Assembly (NCBI GenBank): GCA_020310875.1
Contig: CM035407.1
Span: forward strand, 94,748,733-94,812,732
Reading direction: 5' to 3'
Source of the DNA: Ceratopteris richardii
Lineage: Eukaryota > Streptophyta > Polypodiopsida > Polypodiales > Pteridaceae
Length of the DNA stretch: 64,000 bases
The notes beneath the pieces were generated by a model. That model ran no database searches, was not told the origin of the DNA, and worked only from the letters and a program-made list of their open reading frames with translations. Below are positions 23,353 through 35,636 of the stretch, one piece after another. Within the stretch, counting starts at the first letter, position 1. Every line of letters starts with the position of its first letter. Position numbers and translations under genes: made by a program.

Positions 23353-26343
23353 TCAATCACTAATTGTGATTATTCCATTCTTCTTCACTCCTGCCATCTC
23401 TTTGAATTTCTGTAGCTTAGGTCCATCCAACCTTTTTGTCATCATATCTGCAACTTGTTCTTTTGTTGGAGTATACATCACTTCAATCTCTTTGTCAAGT
23501 ACCTTTTCCCTCAAGAAATGATACTGAATCTCTATATGGTTAGTCTTGGCATGAAAAACAGGGTTAGCTGCCAAATACAAAGAACTCATATTGTCTCCAA
23601 AAATAATTGGAGTACTTTGATCAGTTCCAAAAACCTTCAACAAGGTCTTTAACCATATCACTTCTTTTGCAGCTTCTACCATTCCTTTATACTCAGCTTC
23701 TGTGGATGACAAAGCAACTGTATGTTGCTTCTTTGAGCACCAAGAAACTAACTTATCTCCAATATAACAGAGATACCCATGAGTAGACCTTCTATCATTT
23801 GAATCACCTGCCCAATATGCATCACTAAACACTTTGATTCTTGTGTCAGAAGTAAATCCATAATACAGACCTTCACTTAGGGTTCCTTTGATATATCTGA
23901 GTACCCTTTGAGCTACAATCCAATGAGTCTTCTTTGGACAATGCATAAATTGTGATAACACACCTACTGCATATGATAGATCTAGCCTTGTCAAGGTAGC
24001 ATAGATTAAACTACCTACCAAACTCTGATATTTCTTCATGTCATTAAATTCTTCACCTCCATACCTGCTCAATTTATGATTTACCTCCAATGGTGTGGTT
24101 GAAGTTTTGCAATCCTCCATGTTGAACTTGACTAGAAGATTCTTCAAGTACCTCTCTTGTGTAACATATACTCCATGTTGAGTATATACAATCTGCATTC
24201 CTAAGAAATAAGATAAGTTTCCCAAATCACTTATCTTAAACTCCTTCTCTATTTGTTTCTTAAGCTCATTGATTCCTTGAGCATCTGTACCTGTGAAAAT
24301 AATATCATCAACATAAATACACATGTATATGTATCCATTTTCACTTGCCCTTACTAGCAAGCTACTATCTGCCTTTGATGCTTGAAATCCACAATCATTC
24401 AAAAAATTGACAAGCCTGTAATTCCAAGCTCTTGGGGCCTGCTTCAACCCATACAAAGCTCTCTTGAGCTTACACACATAATCTGATCCAATTGAATCCA
24501 TAAAACCTTCTGGTTGCTCCATGTATACTTCATCTGCAATGTATCCATTCAGAAATGCATTCTTCACATCTAATTGTGATAACTTCCATCCTTTACAAGC
24601 AGCAATAGCAATCAATGATCTATTTGTAGACATCTTAGCAACAGGACTAAAGGTTTCATCATAATCTACCCCATAAGTTTGGGCATAACCTTTGACCACA
24701 AGTCTGGCCTTGTATCTAGACACCTTTCCATCTGCAAACCTTTTTGTTTTATACACCCACTTACATCCAATGACTTTCTGATTCTTTGGTCTTGGCACCA
24801 ATTCCCAAGTTTCATTTTCAAGTAGAGCATCATACTCTTCTTGCATTGCCTTCTCCCAATTTTGTTTACCTTTAGCTTCTTCATCTGTAATCGGATCCTC
24901 TTCTGTTTTCACAATGTAAGCATAATCTTTGGTTGTTAAAAAAGATGTGTCATAGCTATACCTAATAGGCTCTTTCCTTTCCCTTGAGGATCTTCTGACC
25001 TCTGCACTTCTTGAAGTTTCAGCCATATTTGATTCTGGATCAAATCTTGGCCCGTCTTCAACATTAACTTGCAATTTACTTTTATGATCAACATCATCAA
25101 TATCTTCTTCATACACATTTACTTTTGCCTTCCCTTTCCTTTGTATTTCTTCAACACCTGCATAATCATTTGTTGACCCTATATACCATGTGCTTTGTTC
25201 ATCAAAAGTAACATCTTTGGTAACAAGAAATTGCTTTGTGGAAGGACTCCACAACCTATAACCCATCTGTCTATCATCATACCCAATAAACACATACTTT
25301 TCTGCTTTGGGTTCTAGCTTATGTCTTAATTGTGAAGGAACATAAGCATATGATAAGCATCCAAATACCTTACAATGATCAAGAGTAGGTTTCTTACCCC
25401 ACCATGCTTCATAAGGAGTTCTTCCATCCAAATCTTTACAAGGTAACCTATTCACAAGGTATGTTGCAGGGTTAATAGCTTCTGCCCATAAGTAATTTGG
25501 ACAATTCTTTTCCTTCATCATTGCTCTTGCAAATTCTACAAGAGTTCTATTTCTTCTTTCTGCAACTCCATTCTGTTGAGGAGAGTACCTGCAAGTTACT
25601 TCTCTCTTTATACTTGCATTCCACAAATAATCATCAAACTCTCTAGAAAAATACTCTCCACCACCATCTGATCTCAACCTCTTAAGCTTTTGTCCTGTAA
25701 TCCTTTCTGCATAAGCATGATAATGTTTAAATGTCTTGAAGACTTCTGATTTATCCTTGATTACATATAAAATAATCCATCTGGTTGCATCATCAACAAA
25801 CAACACATAATATCTGGATCCATTTATGCTATAGTCCCTTGAAGGACCCCACACATCTGTATGAACCAATTCAAGCATGTTTGAATACTTGTACCCTGAT
25901 TTGTTGTAAGAACTTTTGTGTGCTTTACCTAATTGACAAGCTTCACACTTGTACACCATATGTTGCCCTTCAACATTTGGCAAACCAAGCACCACTTGAT
26001 TCTTTGACATTTCCTTTATAGATCTCTCATTGAAATGACCTAGCCTTTTATGCCATAGGTCTAACTCAGACATCTTTTGGTTTCCATAGGTAAATAAAGC
26101 ATGTCCCACATTACCTTGGACCTTGAGAGTAAACAATCTTCCTTCCTTTTTACCTGCAATGATTTTTCTATATCCCTGATTTGGATCTTGCACATAGACA
26201 CCATCATTTGTGAATCTGACTTCATATCCTTTCTCCACAATTTGCCCTACACTTATCAGATTTTTAGGAATAGTAGGAACATAAAGTACCTTGCTCAAAA
26301 GTGTACTTCCACTCTTTGTCTTCACTGATCCAATGCTTTCCAC
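23353..26343 (-). pseudogene. copia polyprotein, integrase to RNase H, gag and protease missing
   Basis: About 1000 codons remain open. In order: the region just after the protease site (VESIGSVK); gag-pre-integrase zinc module (LWHKRLGHFNE, CEACQLGKAH); integrase core (HTDVWGP, SDGGGEYF, GVAERRNRTL); RT (YKARLVVKGYAQTYG, LDVKNAFLNG, YGLKQAPRAW, catalytic YVDDIIF); and RNase H (FSDAYWAG, where relatives have DADW; SWCSKKQHTVALSSTEAEY). The frame has no stop, but the 5' end is lost with gag, protease, primer site and promoter, so it cannot act alone. It belongs to the same subfamily as 58912-61807. Confidence 0.9.
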
Positions 26344-26820
26344 TTGTGAGGAAATGCCTATGGTTAACATTTCCAAAATAAATAACTACTTCATTGAAGT
26401 AAACAAGAGGGAATTCATTTAATTTTTGTATTGTAGTTTGTTGACATAATAAAGAGTATTTAGTTGAAAACAATTAATAAGAAAAATTGCACCAAGAAAG
26501 TGCAAATGTTTGATGCAAGGGCATGTAGCACTGAGAGTGTGCAAGGTTATGGATTTTCTCCACAAATTTGAAGGCTAAATTTGCCCATCAAGTTTTGGCT
26601 CCACCATTCCCCAAATTTTCTTGGAGTCTGAAGAAGAGGCATCTCTCACCTTATGACTTGCATGAAACACATGAGATGAAGCTTAAGATATCTACTCTTT
26701 TTTATGGTTCATTGGTGGGGTTGTTATTTTGAAATAATATAAAGCTACTCAATGCAATCCTCACCTTGAATAGATCTTGGAAGGTGATTGGGTGTTGTTA
26801 AAGTTAAAGTTACTCTGTTC
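26344..26820. other. No gene seen
   Basis: AT-rich sequence between the copia truncation point and the gypsy flank. I see neither coding sequence nor repeats shared with the rest of the window. Confidence 0.4.
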
Positions 26821-26870
26821 TTACTCGTGGGTTCTTGGGATGGTCAGGGGTCTGATAATTCAGAGGCCCT
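26821..26870 (-). other. Inverted copy of the gypsy flank at 20029
   Basis: On the minus strand it reads TAGGGCCTCTGAATTATCAG then CCATCCCAAGAACCCACGAG, matching 20029-20085 with substitutions and small gaps. Confidence 0.55.
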
Positions 26871-27268
26871 ATATATATTTTCCCAATTTCACTACTTAAT
26901 TTCTGACTATCAATTTCATTGATTAACCTCGGACAATTACAAAAGATTCAATTACACTTCGTTTCATAGCATTCTCAACGATCACCTCAATTACGTACAC
27001 AACACTTTCACTTCTTCTTTATAGTACCAGTACACTGAGTTACTTCAATGCTGACTTTACAGACAACTTTTGCAATTAATATAACTTCAAAACAGAATCA
27101 ATTCCAGACCATCACCTAGACTGAACATGGTGGTGATGCATTTCTCATCTCTTCCGCACATACTCTATTGATTAGAAAGAAACGATACAACGTTTGCGCT
27201 ACAGCCTTTTGGTGTGCGACTTTTCTAATTACAATGATTCGGCTAAATTATATTCCGATGGCCTGACA
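26871..27268 (-). repeat. LTR-like 3' end of the minus-strand gypsy element
   Basis: The minus strand begins TGTCAGGCCATCGG, comparable with TGTTAGTCGGCCGCCGG of the 879-bp LTR, and ends near GGGAAAATATATATA against GGGAAAATCAAGCA. At about 400 bp it is less than half as long, so it is internally deleted or strongly diverged. Confidence 0.5.
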
Positions 27269-27592
27269 CTGGCACGCATGGTGGACTCGAACCTAACAGC
27301 AAAAATACAAGGTTTAGGAATCATCAATGATTCCTTGAATATACATGGTTCTTGCTAATTTAAAGGTTCGGGTTATTTTCTGCTTAAGGGATTCTAGCAT
27401 TTCCTTCAAAATTTATGGTTCCACCAGACGTGCATCAGTCCGCACAGAGCTGGAAGCGATTACTTGGGAGAGTAAGGCTTCAGCCTGACTCTACAAAGAG
27501 GCTTCCTCGGGGTAAAAGTCCTTGGCGAGCGCCACATCATGTCTCAGCTTCATATCTGCAATTTAGGCATCAATGCGCGACAAGTGCTCATC

Positions 27593-29352
27593 CTAGATTC
27601 CCAACTGTTTCTCTCTATGCTCGAGCTCTTGAGACTGGAACTGCATGGTTTTATAAAAATCTTGCCGCTCCTTCTGGATGGCTTCAACATCCTTCTTGAG
27701 TTGAATATTACGGCCAATTTCTTCTTCCAAAGAGCAACATTTCTGAAAGAGCTCTTCGGTGACTTTCTTTAATTCAGTCTTGACTTGTAAAGCTAATTCC
27801 ATCATTTCTTGACCCTTTTGCTCCACCATAGCAAGATCAGCACGCGTGGCCTCTAAGAGATTGCCCAACAGGGTCATGGCGTCCACCTTGTCAATTACAG
27901 TCTGAGTTAACTTACTAATCTCATCATCGCGGGCTGCAATGATGGCATTCTTCTCAGTTAATTGTGCTTGGAGACTTTGAATCTGCTCCTTGAGTGAACT
28001 AGCTTCGGCTTTGGTGGTGAGCACCTCTTCTTGAAGTGGTGCGATGTCCACTTCAAGCATGTCCACCTTGGATTGGTAATGCTGTCAGAGGGATTGTTGG
28101 GCAACTTGTACGTGATGGGGAAGATGAGTGGAAAGATGAATGAGGTAGTTACCGATCTGAGCTAGCTGGGCCAATGAATTAGGTACAATAGAAGTGGAGA
28201 TTGACTGAGAGAGGTTAGCAAAAATGGTGGCAGACGACTAAGGGGGCGAATAATCAGGGGAGGAAGGAAGAGGACGGGCTGCCGAATGACATGGTGAGGG
28301 AGGGGGGCTAGGCAACAAAGGCACCTTGGAGGGAGAAAGTGGTAGAGGTGGGTGTTGGGGTGAAGAGCGCAAAGCAAGAGTGGTTACCACGAGAGACGAG
28401 ACATCCAGTTGAGCAATCACCTCCTCAGGTTGTGCTTTATCTGCGAGTTGCTCAACTTCTGTGACCGTGTCGGGTGCTGGCTCCTATGGATGAGGCTGTG
28501 GCTGCACGATCGTATCATCAGAGTGAACCTCTTCAATGAAAGTGTCAGGATTAACTTGGTCTTTAGGGGATGATGGAGCAAAAAGAATTTGAGCAGACAA
28601 AGTGGTATCCTACAACTGAACGGTTGAGGATAACGGTGCTTTACTGTGAGAGGGGCTGAATTTGTGGTACTTCCCCTTAAAGAACTGCAAGAGATCCTCA
28701 CGACCTCCATCACTTGTATAGACTCCTCATGGAAGAGAATGGTATTAAGGGGAGGAGGTTGCATTGCCTGAATCGTCGGGAGGAGGAATGTCAGCAAATG
28801 GGGCAAACAGGTCCCAGGGATATCATTCTTCACCAATTTTTGAGAAACGGCCTGGCATTCCCAGTGAATGCGGCAGAAGAAAAGGAAGAAAAATTAATAG
28901 CTTCTCTCACAGTGGTATCGATCATGGAATAGAAGGGGTGAGAAATGCCACATGTGCATTTTGCAAGTTAAGTGTAGCTACAAGAAACTGTAGTGCAGTG
29001 CGCTCTAGTTCAGGGCGACAAAGGATGGCAAATTCGTTGGAAGTGTGGCGTGGAAATAGCTCTTTCATGGTGGACATCAGTAAGAGAGGTCCATCTACAA
29101 GACCCTCTTGAGGGAGATGAAAACATTCAGCGATGGTGTTTATGTTGATGGCTACACGTGGGTTGAGACAAGCAATCGACCAGCAGGCTTCGATAGCAGG
29201 AGTAGCAGCAATGGCAGATATGATCTGCACAAAGAAGGGATAGCATTCCACCGAATGCCAGAGAGTTCAGCGAATGCCAAAAGGCCACGAGTGCGCAGAA
29301 ACTTGCTCAATTCCAGAGCGAGGCCAGCACAAAAAGTCGCAATGTTAGCCAA
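27593..29352 (-). pseudogene. Extra ORF of the minus-strand gypsy element, broken
   Basis: The start at 29352 (MANIATFCAG) and the next open block 28922-29251 (YPFFVQIISAIAATPA, FPRHTSNEFAILCRPELERT, LQFLVATLNLQN) match the first domain of 17638-18333 in order. A Pro/Ser-rich middle with several stops (about 28160-28840) leads to an open coiled coil at 27593-28066 (SLKEQIQSLQAQLTEKNAI, LEEEIGRNIQLKKDVEAI). At least two frame changes separate the parts. The shared order of globular domain, low-complexity linker and coiled coil shows that this ORF belongs to the family and is not a chance capture. Confidence 0.72.
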
Positions 29353-29719
29353 AGCTTTCGTGGTGAATACGAGAGCACGAAGACACTAGGTAACACAGAA
29401 CATGCAAACGCACAAACATAGAACACCAATAGCAGAAAAAAGAGGGAAGAAGGGGATTAAGTAAAAACACGGAATGAAAATGCGGGGAGAACCATAATCA
29501 TCACCGAGTGTTGGAAATATACGGACATAATGGCAACATGCATGCATTAACAGAATCGTAGACACATAAGGTGGCTGCTAATCATGGGTAGGTAAGAAAA
29601 TGGAAATATTACGGTCAGTCGGTCAATCAGAACACATGGACGAGAAAGGAACGTCGAGCCAGAATAGTGGTATAAATTGGGCAAAAAATAAAAATACTGA
29701 TAAAGCATCACGATGAAGA

Positions 29720-32303
29720 AGGTGTGGGATAGTAGAGATGAAGCTTCAATCCATTGATCGCATTAGGGAGAAGGGTACCAATTAACATGGATAACTGGAA
29801 CGTAGTAGGTCCAACCTATGATTCAATATGGTAAGGACCAAACCATCGAAGTTTGAACTTGCGCGCTGAATGATTAGATTTAACATTATGGAACAGAACT
29901 AATTGGCCTTTGGTAAAAACAGGAGTGTGGAGAAATCGATCATGAATCTTGGCTTGTCGCAGTTGGACTTCGTGCAACACTAGAAAACTTTCCTAGTGTT
30001 GTTCATCCATTGTAAGAGCTTATGTTCTAGTGTCTAGTGCCACGCTGAGGCTAGGTACCACCAACTCCATGGGTGCAATGGCCTCCAGCCCATATACCAA
30101 TTTGAAAGGTGTATTCCCTGTAGCCACTTTGTACGTAGTGCAGTATGCCCATAGAAATGAAGGAAGACTTTGATCCCCTCACTTCCAAAATTCCAGAACT
30201 AATTAGTTGAGCATGTTAAGTAAGATTTTATTGGTACTTTCAGCAAGACCATTGGCACGAGGGTAATATGGAGAGCTAAATTTATGAAAAATCTGCAGGG
30301 TGTGAGTAAGTGCTTGCACTAAGGAATTCACAAAATGTGTGCCCTAATCCGAAACAATCTCTAAGGGAAGACCGAACCGAGGGAACACATCAGTCATCAA
30401 ACATTTGAACACCATTGACACAGTGGAGGACCGTAAAGGCCAAGCTTCTGCCCACCGAATAGCATAATCCATACAAGTAAGTATATATCGATGATTAGTA
30501 ATCGTAGCGAGAGGGTAATGGGCCCAATGAAATCCAAGCCCCACTTTTGAAAAGGTTCAAGGGGAGCAACAGGCTGACGTGGAAAATGATATCAATGCAA
30601 AGGCTCTCCTGATCATTGGCAAGCATCACACATTTTAATAGAAGTAGCAACATCACGCTGCATAGTGGGCCACCATAAGCCACTATGCAGAATTTTACGG
30701 TAAGTAAGATCGACCAAAAAATGACCACCTACAGGAGTAGAGTGTGCCCTGGTAATAACCGAAGGAACTTCATGGGGTGAATACACCGTAATAGTGCACC
30801 ATAAGGATCCATATAATACAACTATCCTACAACGATCCGGAATCGTCAATTATACATTGCCAATTTATGATGAGCCGAAGTAGAAGTATTAGTCGGGGGG
30901 CTTCCACTGGTGAAGATGGTCAGAAGAGTATCATAATACGAAGATGCCACCGAGAGCTCCTGTCCCTCATCCTAGACCGGATCAGTCGCATAAATAGCAG
31001 AGGTAGTATCATCAATTCCACTGGGAGGTTCATCGAAATCAAGCCGAGATACGAAATCAGCTAATGCATGAGCTAATCATGGACTATGTACGACCACGTA
31101 TTCAAATTCCTGTAGTAACAACACCCACTTGGCTAATCTGCCCCCTAAATGTTGCTGATGGACAAGATAAACGAGAGCAACATGATTCACATGGAATGTA
31201 AATTGGCATCCCAGCAAGTAGCACCAGAATTTCTTCACCGAATAGACTAAGCCGAGGCATTCGCGCTCAATGATTGAGTAATTTCTTTTAGTAGCAAGTA
31301 ACCATCGACTAGCATAATAGCTAGGACGAAAAAAACCACTTATCATGTTGTTGCATGAGCACACTACCGATGGCACTGTCCGATGCATACACGAAGACAT
31401 GGAACGGAAGCTGCCAGTTTGGTGCTTGTAGTATAGGAGCCTGGGTTAATAGTGTTTTCAGTCGCTCAAAGGCAATTTGGCACTCTTCAGTCCTTGAAAC
31501 TATCGGGAATTACTAGTAATCAATCGATTCACGGGAACGGCTAAATGTGCGAGCCACCGAAGATGTCACCCATGCCAATGTATTTGGCCAAGGAATTGCA
31601 TCACTTTCTTTGGTGTCATAGGGGCAAGTGCATGTAACACGGCTTGCACTTTATTTGGATCCACCTGAATACCTTGCTTTGAAATAATATGACCAAGAAA
31701 CTTGCCACAGGAAACCAAAAACACCGACTTGTTGGAATTTAAGCACAACCGAAACTCTCGAAACTTAGAGAAGCAGCATCGTAGATGGTAAAGATGAGCC
31801 GATGTATCACCCGATAACAAAAAATCATCTAGAGACACTCGCATAAAGGTGGTTAAATAGGGGAAAAAAATTCTTGCATACATCATTGGAAGGTACTAGG
31901 AGCATTGCGAAGACCAAACCACATCATTGTACATGCATATACACCCCAATTTGTAATAAACGGAGTCTTTGGTATGTCCATTTCAACATTGCGCACCTGA
32001 TTGTAACCACTGTAACCATCCAAAAAGGAATACATTTCTCATCCAGCAACATCATCGAGCATTGTATCCAAAAAGGGAAGTGGAAAGAGATCCTGTACGG
32101 TCACCGTATTTAGTTTCCGGTAACCCACACAGATACGTAACTGCTTATTTTTCTTTGGGACTATAACAATAGGTGAAATCCATTTTGCATGCTCAATGGG
32201 AACGATGAATTTGACTTTCAGCAAGCGATCCAATTCAGCTTTCACTTGAGTAGCATAATTTGGGTTCATGCAGTAATTGGGTTGCTTGATCAGGCGGGCC
32301 ATA
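29720..32303 (-). pseudogene. pol of the minus-strand gypsy element, multiply broken
   Basis: From right to left: RT start (IKQPNYCMNPNYATQVKAEL, LRICVGYRKLNTVTV) at 32039-32302; RT catalytic part at 31566-31886 with SLDDF in place of Y-x-DD; RNase H at 31077-31400 (YYASRWLLATKRNYS, ERECLGLVYSVKKF); integrase H2C2 at 30613-30849 (WWPTMQRD, CDAC); integrase core at about 30200-30540 (CMDYAIRWAEAW, FPRFGLPLEIVSD); and the C-terminal KFKLRWFGPY region near 29830-29900. Many frameshifts and stops are present. Only about 430 bases separate RT from the gag knuckles, and I cannot recognise protease there, so it is deleted or very diverged. Confidence 0.85.
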
Positions 32304-32728
32304 GTAGGTGTACATGAAGTTTCCGAACAAACTTGATGTTGAAATTATTATCCTACACCTGGAACCAAGGATAACAATTGCCCCAATGGTGTTGTAATGG
32401 AAGCCTGCAATAGAATATTCCACACAGAGTCAAAATTCGATGTACTCCTTACCGCATTCGGTGGACTCTCTGATGGCACGTCCACCAGACTCGGTGCTTC
32501 TAGTGGTGAATTTGATATTGTCTACTAAACCACCAGTACGGGATTGGGAAAAACTGTTGGTTCTTGATTGGCCCACATCCTAGCTTTGGTAAAAACTTTC
32601 TATTGTTCTCGAATGCCAAGCTCGAAAATCTCAGCAACTGGTTATAATTTCTTACCAGAACGGGTTTGAAATATTGCCGCTTGAGTATCTACTACTGAAA
32701 TATATACCATGTTGACCATTGGATTCTA

Positions 32729-33079
32729 TCACTCTTTTCTTCGTTTATCATACTCGGCCACCTTTTTACAATATGATTGGATATGTCCGATCTCACCACA
32801 GAAATGGCATCTAGGTGGCGGGAGGGATGTTCCTTCACCTGATTGACCGGAATTCCACCGAGTCTGGCTGAAATTGTTTGCTCGTGTTCCCTGATAGGTT
32901 TTATAACTTTGGTAGGAAGTATTCCTCAATTGCAGTGGTACATAGTGAGCAACCGGTTGTCCTTGCTCACGTATTATAGCATTTATGGTTGGCCTAGCCT
33001 GTACTTTGGCATTATAGGGGCATGTTTCGGTGGAGTGACTCGCCGTATTACAAATAGCACAGTACATTTGGTTCAATGC
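32729..33079 (-). pseudogene. gag segment C (zinc knuckles) of the minus-strand gypsy element
   Basis: Encodes CAICNTASHSTETC and, after an Arg/Asn/Gln-rich spacer, CHFCGEIGHIQSYC, matching knuckles two and three of the gag at 12491-13702. The frame is cut at 33079/33080 by the giant element, and the preceding residues lie at 50296-50597. Confidence 0.85.
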
Positions 33080-33647
33080 TGTTGGCATACAAAGCAACAA
33101 AGGAGTCATGCACAATACGGCAACAAGGCCAGATCATTTTTTCCCATAGATTATGTACAACTCAAGTGATTTTAATCACTACACAAACATTGTAAATCCC
33201 GTTTTTGGTAGATTAGACTCCATTTTGTGCAAGCCGAGGAGTCCTCGAGCTTGAGGAGTATTAGAAGTACCATCGTACCAATTTTCATAATTTTTAGACT
33301 TCGTTTGAGCCCTCAAATAAGCCCTGGAACCTAATTTTTAACTAGGCCGGACACTAGGTCTGGACAGGGCCAAAGCTAGTCAAAAACTATAAAAGGAGCT
33401 AGAGAGCTCATTTTTGAGGTTAGATTGTAATGAAACGAACTTGTAAGAGCATTTTGAAAAGTAATCCAAAAGCTCCATTTATTCTCACTCTTTGTCTTAC
33501 CTTGTGTGCGCGTGTGTGTGTATGTGTGTGCATGCTTGTGTGCTTCTCACTCACGCACTTGTGCCGCCACTTGCTCGAGGTCTTCATACCATCCTCACGT
33601 CTTCCTGGATTGACATTAAAGGAGGTGCTACTCATCATTGAGCTACA
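33080..33647 (+). repeat. 5' LTR of the giant element
   Basis: Begins TGTTGGCATACAAAGC and ends ATTGAGCTACA; pairs with 49727-50295. Confidence 0.97.
33388..33396 (+). promoter_or_regulatory. TATA box of the giant element LTR
   Basis: CTATAAAAGGAGC is a canonical plant TATA box, about 310 bases into the LTR, and is repeated in the 3' LTR at 50035-50043. It probably drives the genomic transcript. Confidence 0.7.
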
Positions 33648-33655
33648 CCAAATTT

Positions 33656-33673
33656 TGGCGCCGTTGCCGGGGA
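33656..33673 (+). promoter_or_regulatory. Primer-binding site, tRNA-Asp(GTC)
   Basis: TGGCGCCGTTGCCGGGGA, eight bases after the LTR, is an 18-base exact complement of the plant tRNA-Asp 3' end including CCA. This primer is typical of Athila-like plant gypsy elements. Confidence 0.93.
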
Positions 33674-34129
33674 TCGAGCTTTGAGGACGAGCGTGTGATG
33701 GTAAGACGTAGAGTTGACGCGTTGGAGTTGTAGGTATTTTCTCCACTCTCATCGGTTTTCTTTTACTTTCTTCACCATCTTCATCATCATCATCACCATC
33801 TCCCACGTCCATCTCCATCATCGCGAAAATTTCAGTTTTTGACTATATCCCCATCTCCACCTCATTTCCCTCATTTCACTTGTGAGAGAGAGCGAGAGAG
33901 CGAATTTGCATGCGCTGTTTTTGCATGTTTCTTGAGCTATTTTGCAGGTTTTTTGCTGTACCATCATCCCTAGCAGTGTGTGCAGGTACGACAGGCTCTG
34001 CACAGGTCCCGGGACGACAATCTCTGTCTATCGCGACAGACAGAAAATCTTAACATTTTGTGAATGCATGATTAGCACTGTAACCTACACCTTGAGGGCA
34101 CTCTAGATCACTAGAAGTTTTTCAAAAAT

Positions 34130-34750
34130 TTGCGTTTTTTCAGTCTATCACGACAGACACCGTCTATCGCGACAGACACTGTCTATCGCGATAGACACCG
34201 TCTATCGCGACAGACCGAATTTTCGCGACAGACAGTGTCTATCGCGACAGACAGAATTTCACGACAGATAGCGTCTATCGCGACAGACACCGTCTATCGC
34301 GACAGACCGAATTTTCGCGACAGACAGCGTCTATCGCGACAGACAGAATTTCACGACAGATAGCGTCTATCGCGACACACAGAATTTCACGACAGATAGT
34401 GTCTATCGCGACAGACACCGTCTATCGCGACAGACAGAAATCCGCGACAGATACCGTCTATCGCGACAGACACCGTCTATCGCGACAGACAGAATTTCAC
34501 GACAGATAGCGTCTATCGCGACAGACAGAATTTCACGATAGACACTGTCTATCGCGACAGACACCGTCTATCGCGACAGACAGAATTCCGCGACAGATAC
34601 CGTCTATCGCGACAGACACCGTCTATCGCGACAGACAGAATTTCACGATAGACACCGTCTATCGCGATAGACACCGTCTATCGCGACAGACAGCCCCCAC
34701 GATAGATTGTGTCTATCGCGACAGACACCGTCTATCGCGATAGACAGGCA
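34130..34750 (+). repeat. Leader array of TCTATCGCGACAGA units
   Basis: About 21 copies of TATCGCGA occur here, plus one outlier near 34030. They are arranged as GTCTATCGCGACAGACACC alternating with AGAATTTCACGACAGATA. Some copies are perfect palindromes (GTCTATCGCGATAGAC), and most of the others miss by one base pair. The array lies in the untranslated leader between primer site and gag start. Confidence 0.93.
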
Positions 34751-34759
34751 TTTTCGGCA

Positions 34760-35636
34760 AAAAATTAAGGAGTGAATTTTTGGAAATTTAGGCTAAATTT
34801 TGGGCATATTTGCACTTTCATGTACTCATATACTTACGAAGGCCTTAGAAAATGCATTAAAACCCCCGAAAGGTTCTGTCTGTTTAGTAACCCCTAAACC
34901 CTGAACGGTCATAACTTTTTCATACGGAATCCATTTTCTGAGCTCTAGGGCTTGTCAAAAAGCTCGTGGCATATACTACACGCCTTCAACTGTTTTTTAT
35001 AAGAATAACGCATTGATTTTCAGATAGGATATTTGGAAGTTGACACACAGAAGGGTAGAAACACCAAGGGAGCTCTAGAGGAAATTTTTAGCAATAAAAA
35101 AGGGGGAACAAGGGTCATTAAAAAAGTGTCTGAAATAAATTGTCTGTCAATTGAAAGGTCTACTTGGAGCTAATCTTGGGATTTATGCAGGCCTATTGAG
35201 AAGCAAGTGAGAGTATCCAAGCAAGGGGGTGGCGCACGCTTGAGAATCAACTTCTCGAGCACTAAAGAGCAAGGTTCGGCAAGAAAGGTCGGAATATTCT
35301 CAACTCCTCTTTGTCAATTCCTAGCTTAGGCTAAGAACGATTAGAAGTAGGAGTAAGTCAGGGCGACGATAGGCCACTATCAAGTTGAAGACTACCTAAA
35401 AACTCAAGTTCAAGCTAAAAACTTAATCTCTGTACTGTCGACAACATAAAGGAAAAAACCTAATGTGGAACGATCAACCTGAAAGTACGAAGAACATTCA
35501 AGTATTCCGGACGACGTAATAGCAGATAAGACTTTAAACACGAGGAATAACTAAAAAGAATCAAGTGACTGGTACCAATTGATCGGCAACGAGGTTGTAC
35601 TCTGAAAAAAAAAGTTTGGGCTAATCCGTTGGGCAT
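34760..35636 (+). other. Leader after the array, no coding region seen
   Basis: About 880 bases up to the gag ATG with no supported ORF. A packaging signal or leader RNA structure may lie here, but I see no motif I can name. Confidence 0.4.

Larger units (their letters stand above)
22368..26343 (-). mobile_element. Ty1/copia element, 5'-truncated
   Basis: The 3' LTR (left), an adjacent polypurine tract (minus-strand GAGGGGGAGC), and about two thirds of the polyprotein are present. Homology to the plus-strand relative at 58912 stops at codon GTG of the VESIGSVK motif (26341-26343), after which the sequence is unrelated. No 5' LTR is present. Confidence 0.9.

Noticed and set aside
34130..34750. 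CRISPR or centromeric satellite
   Set aside because: It has no fixed spacer, the array is only 600 bases long, and it is bounded exactly by the leader of an LTR element.
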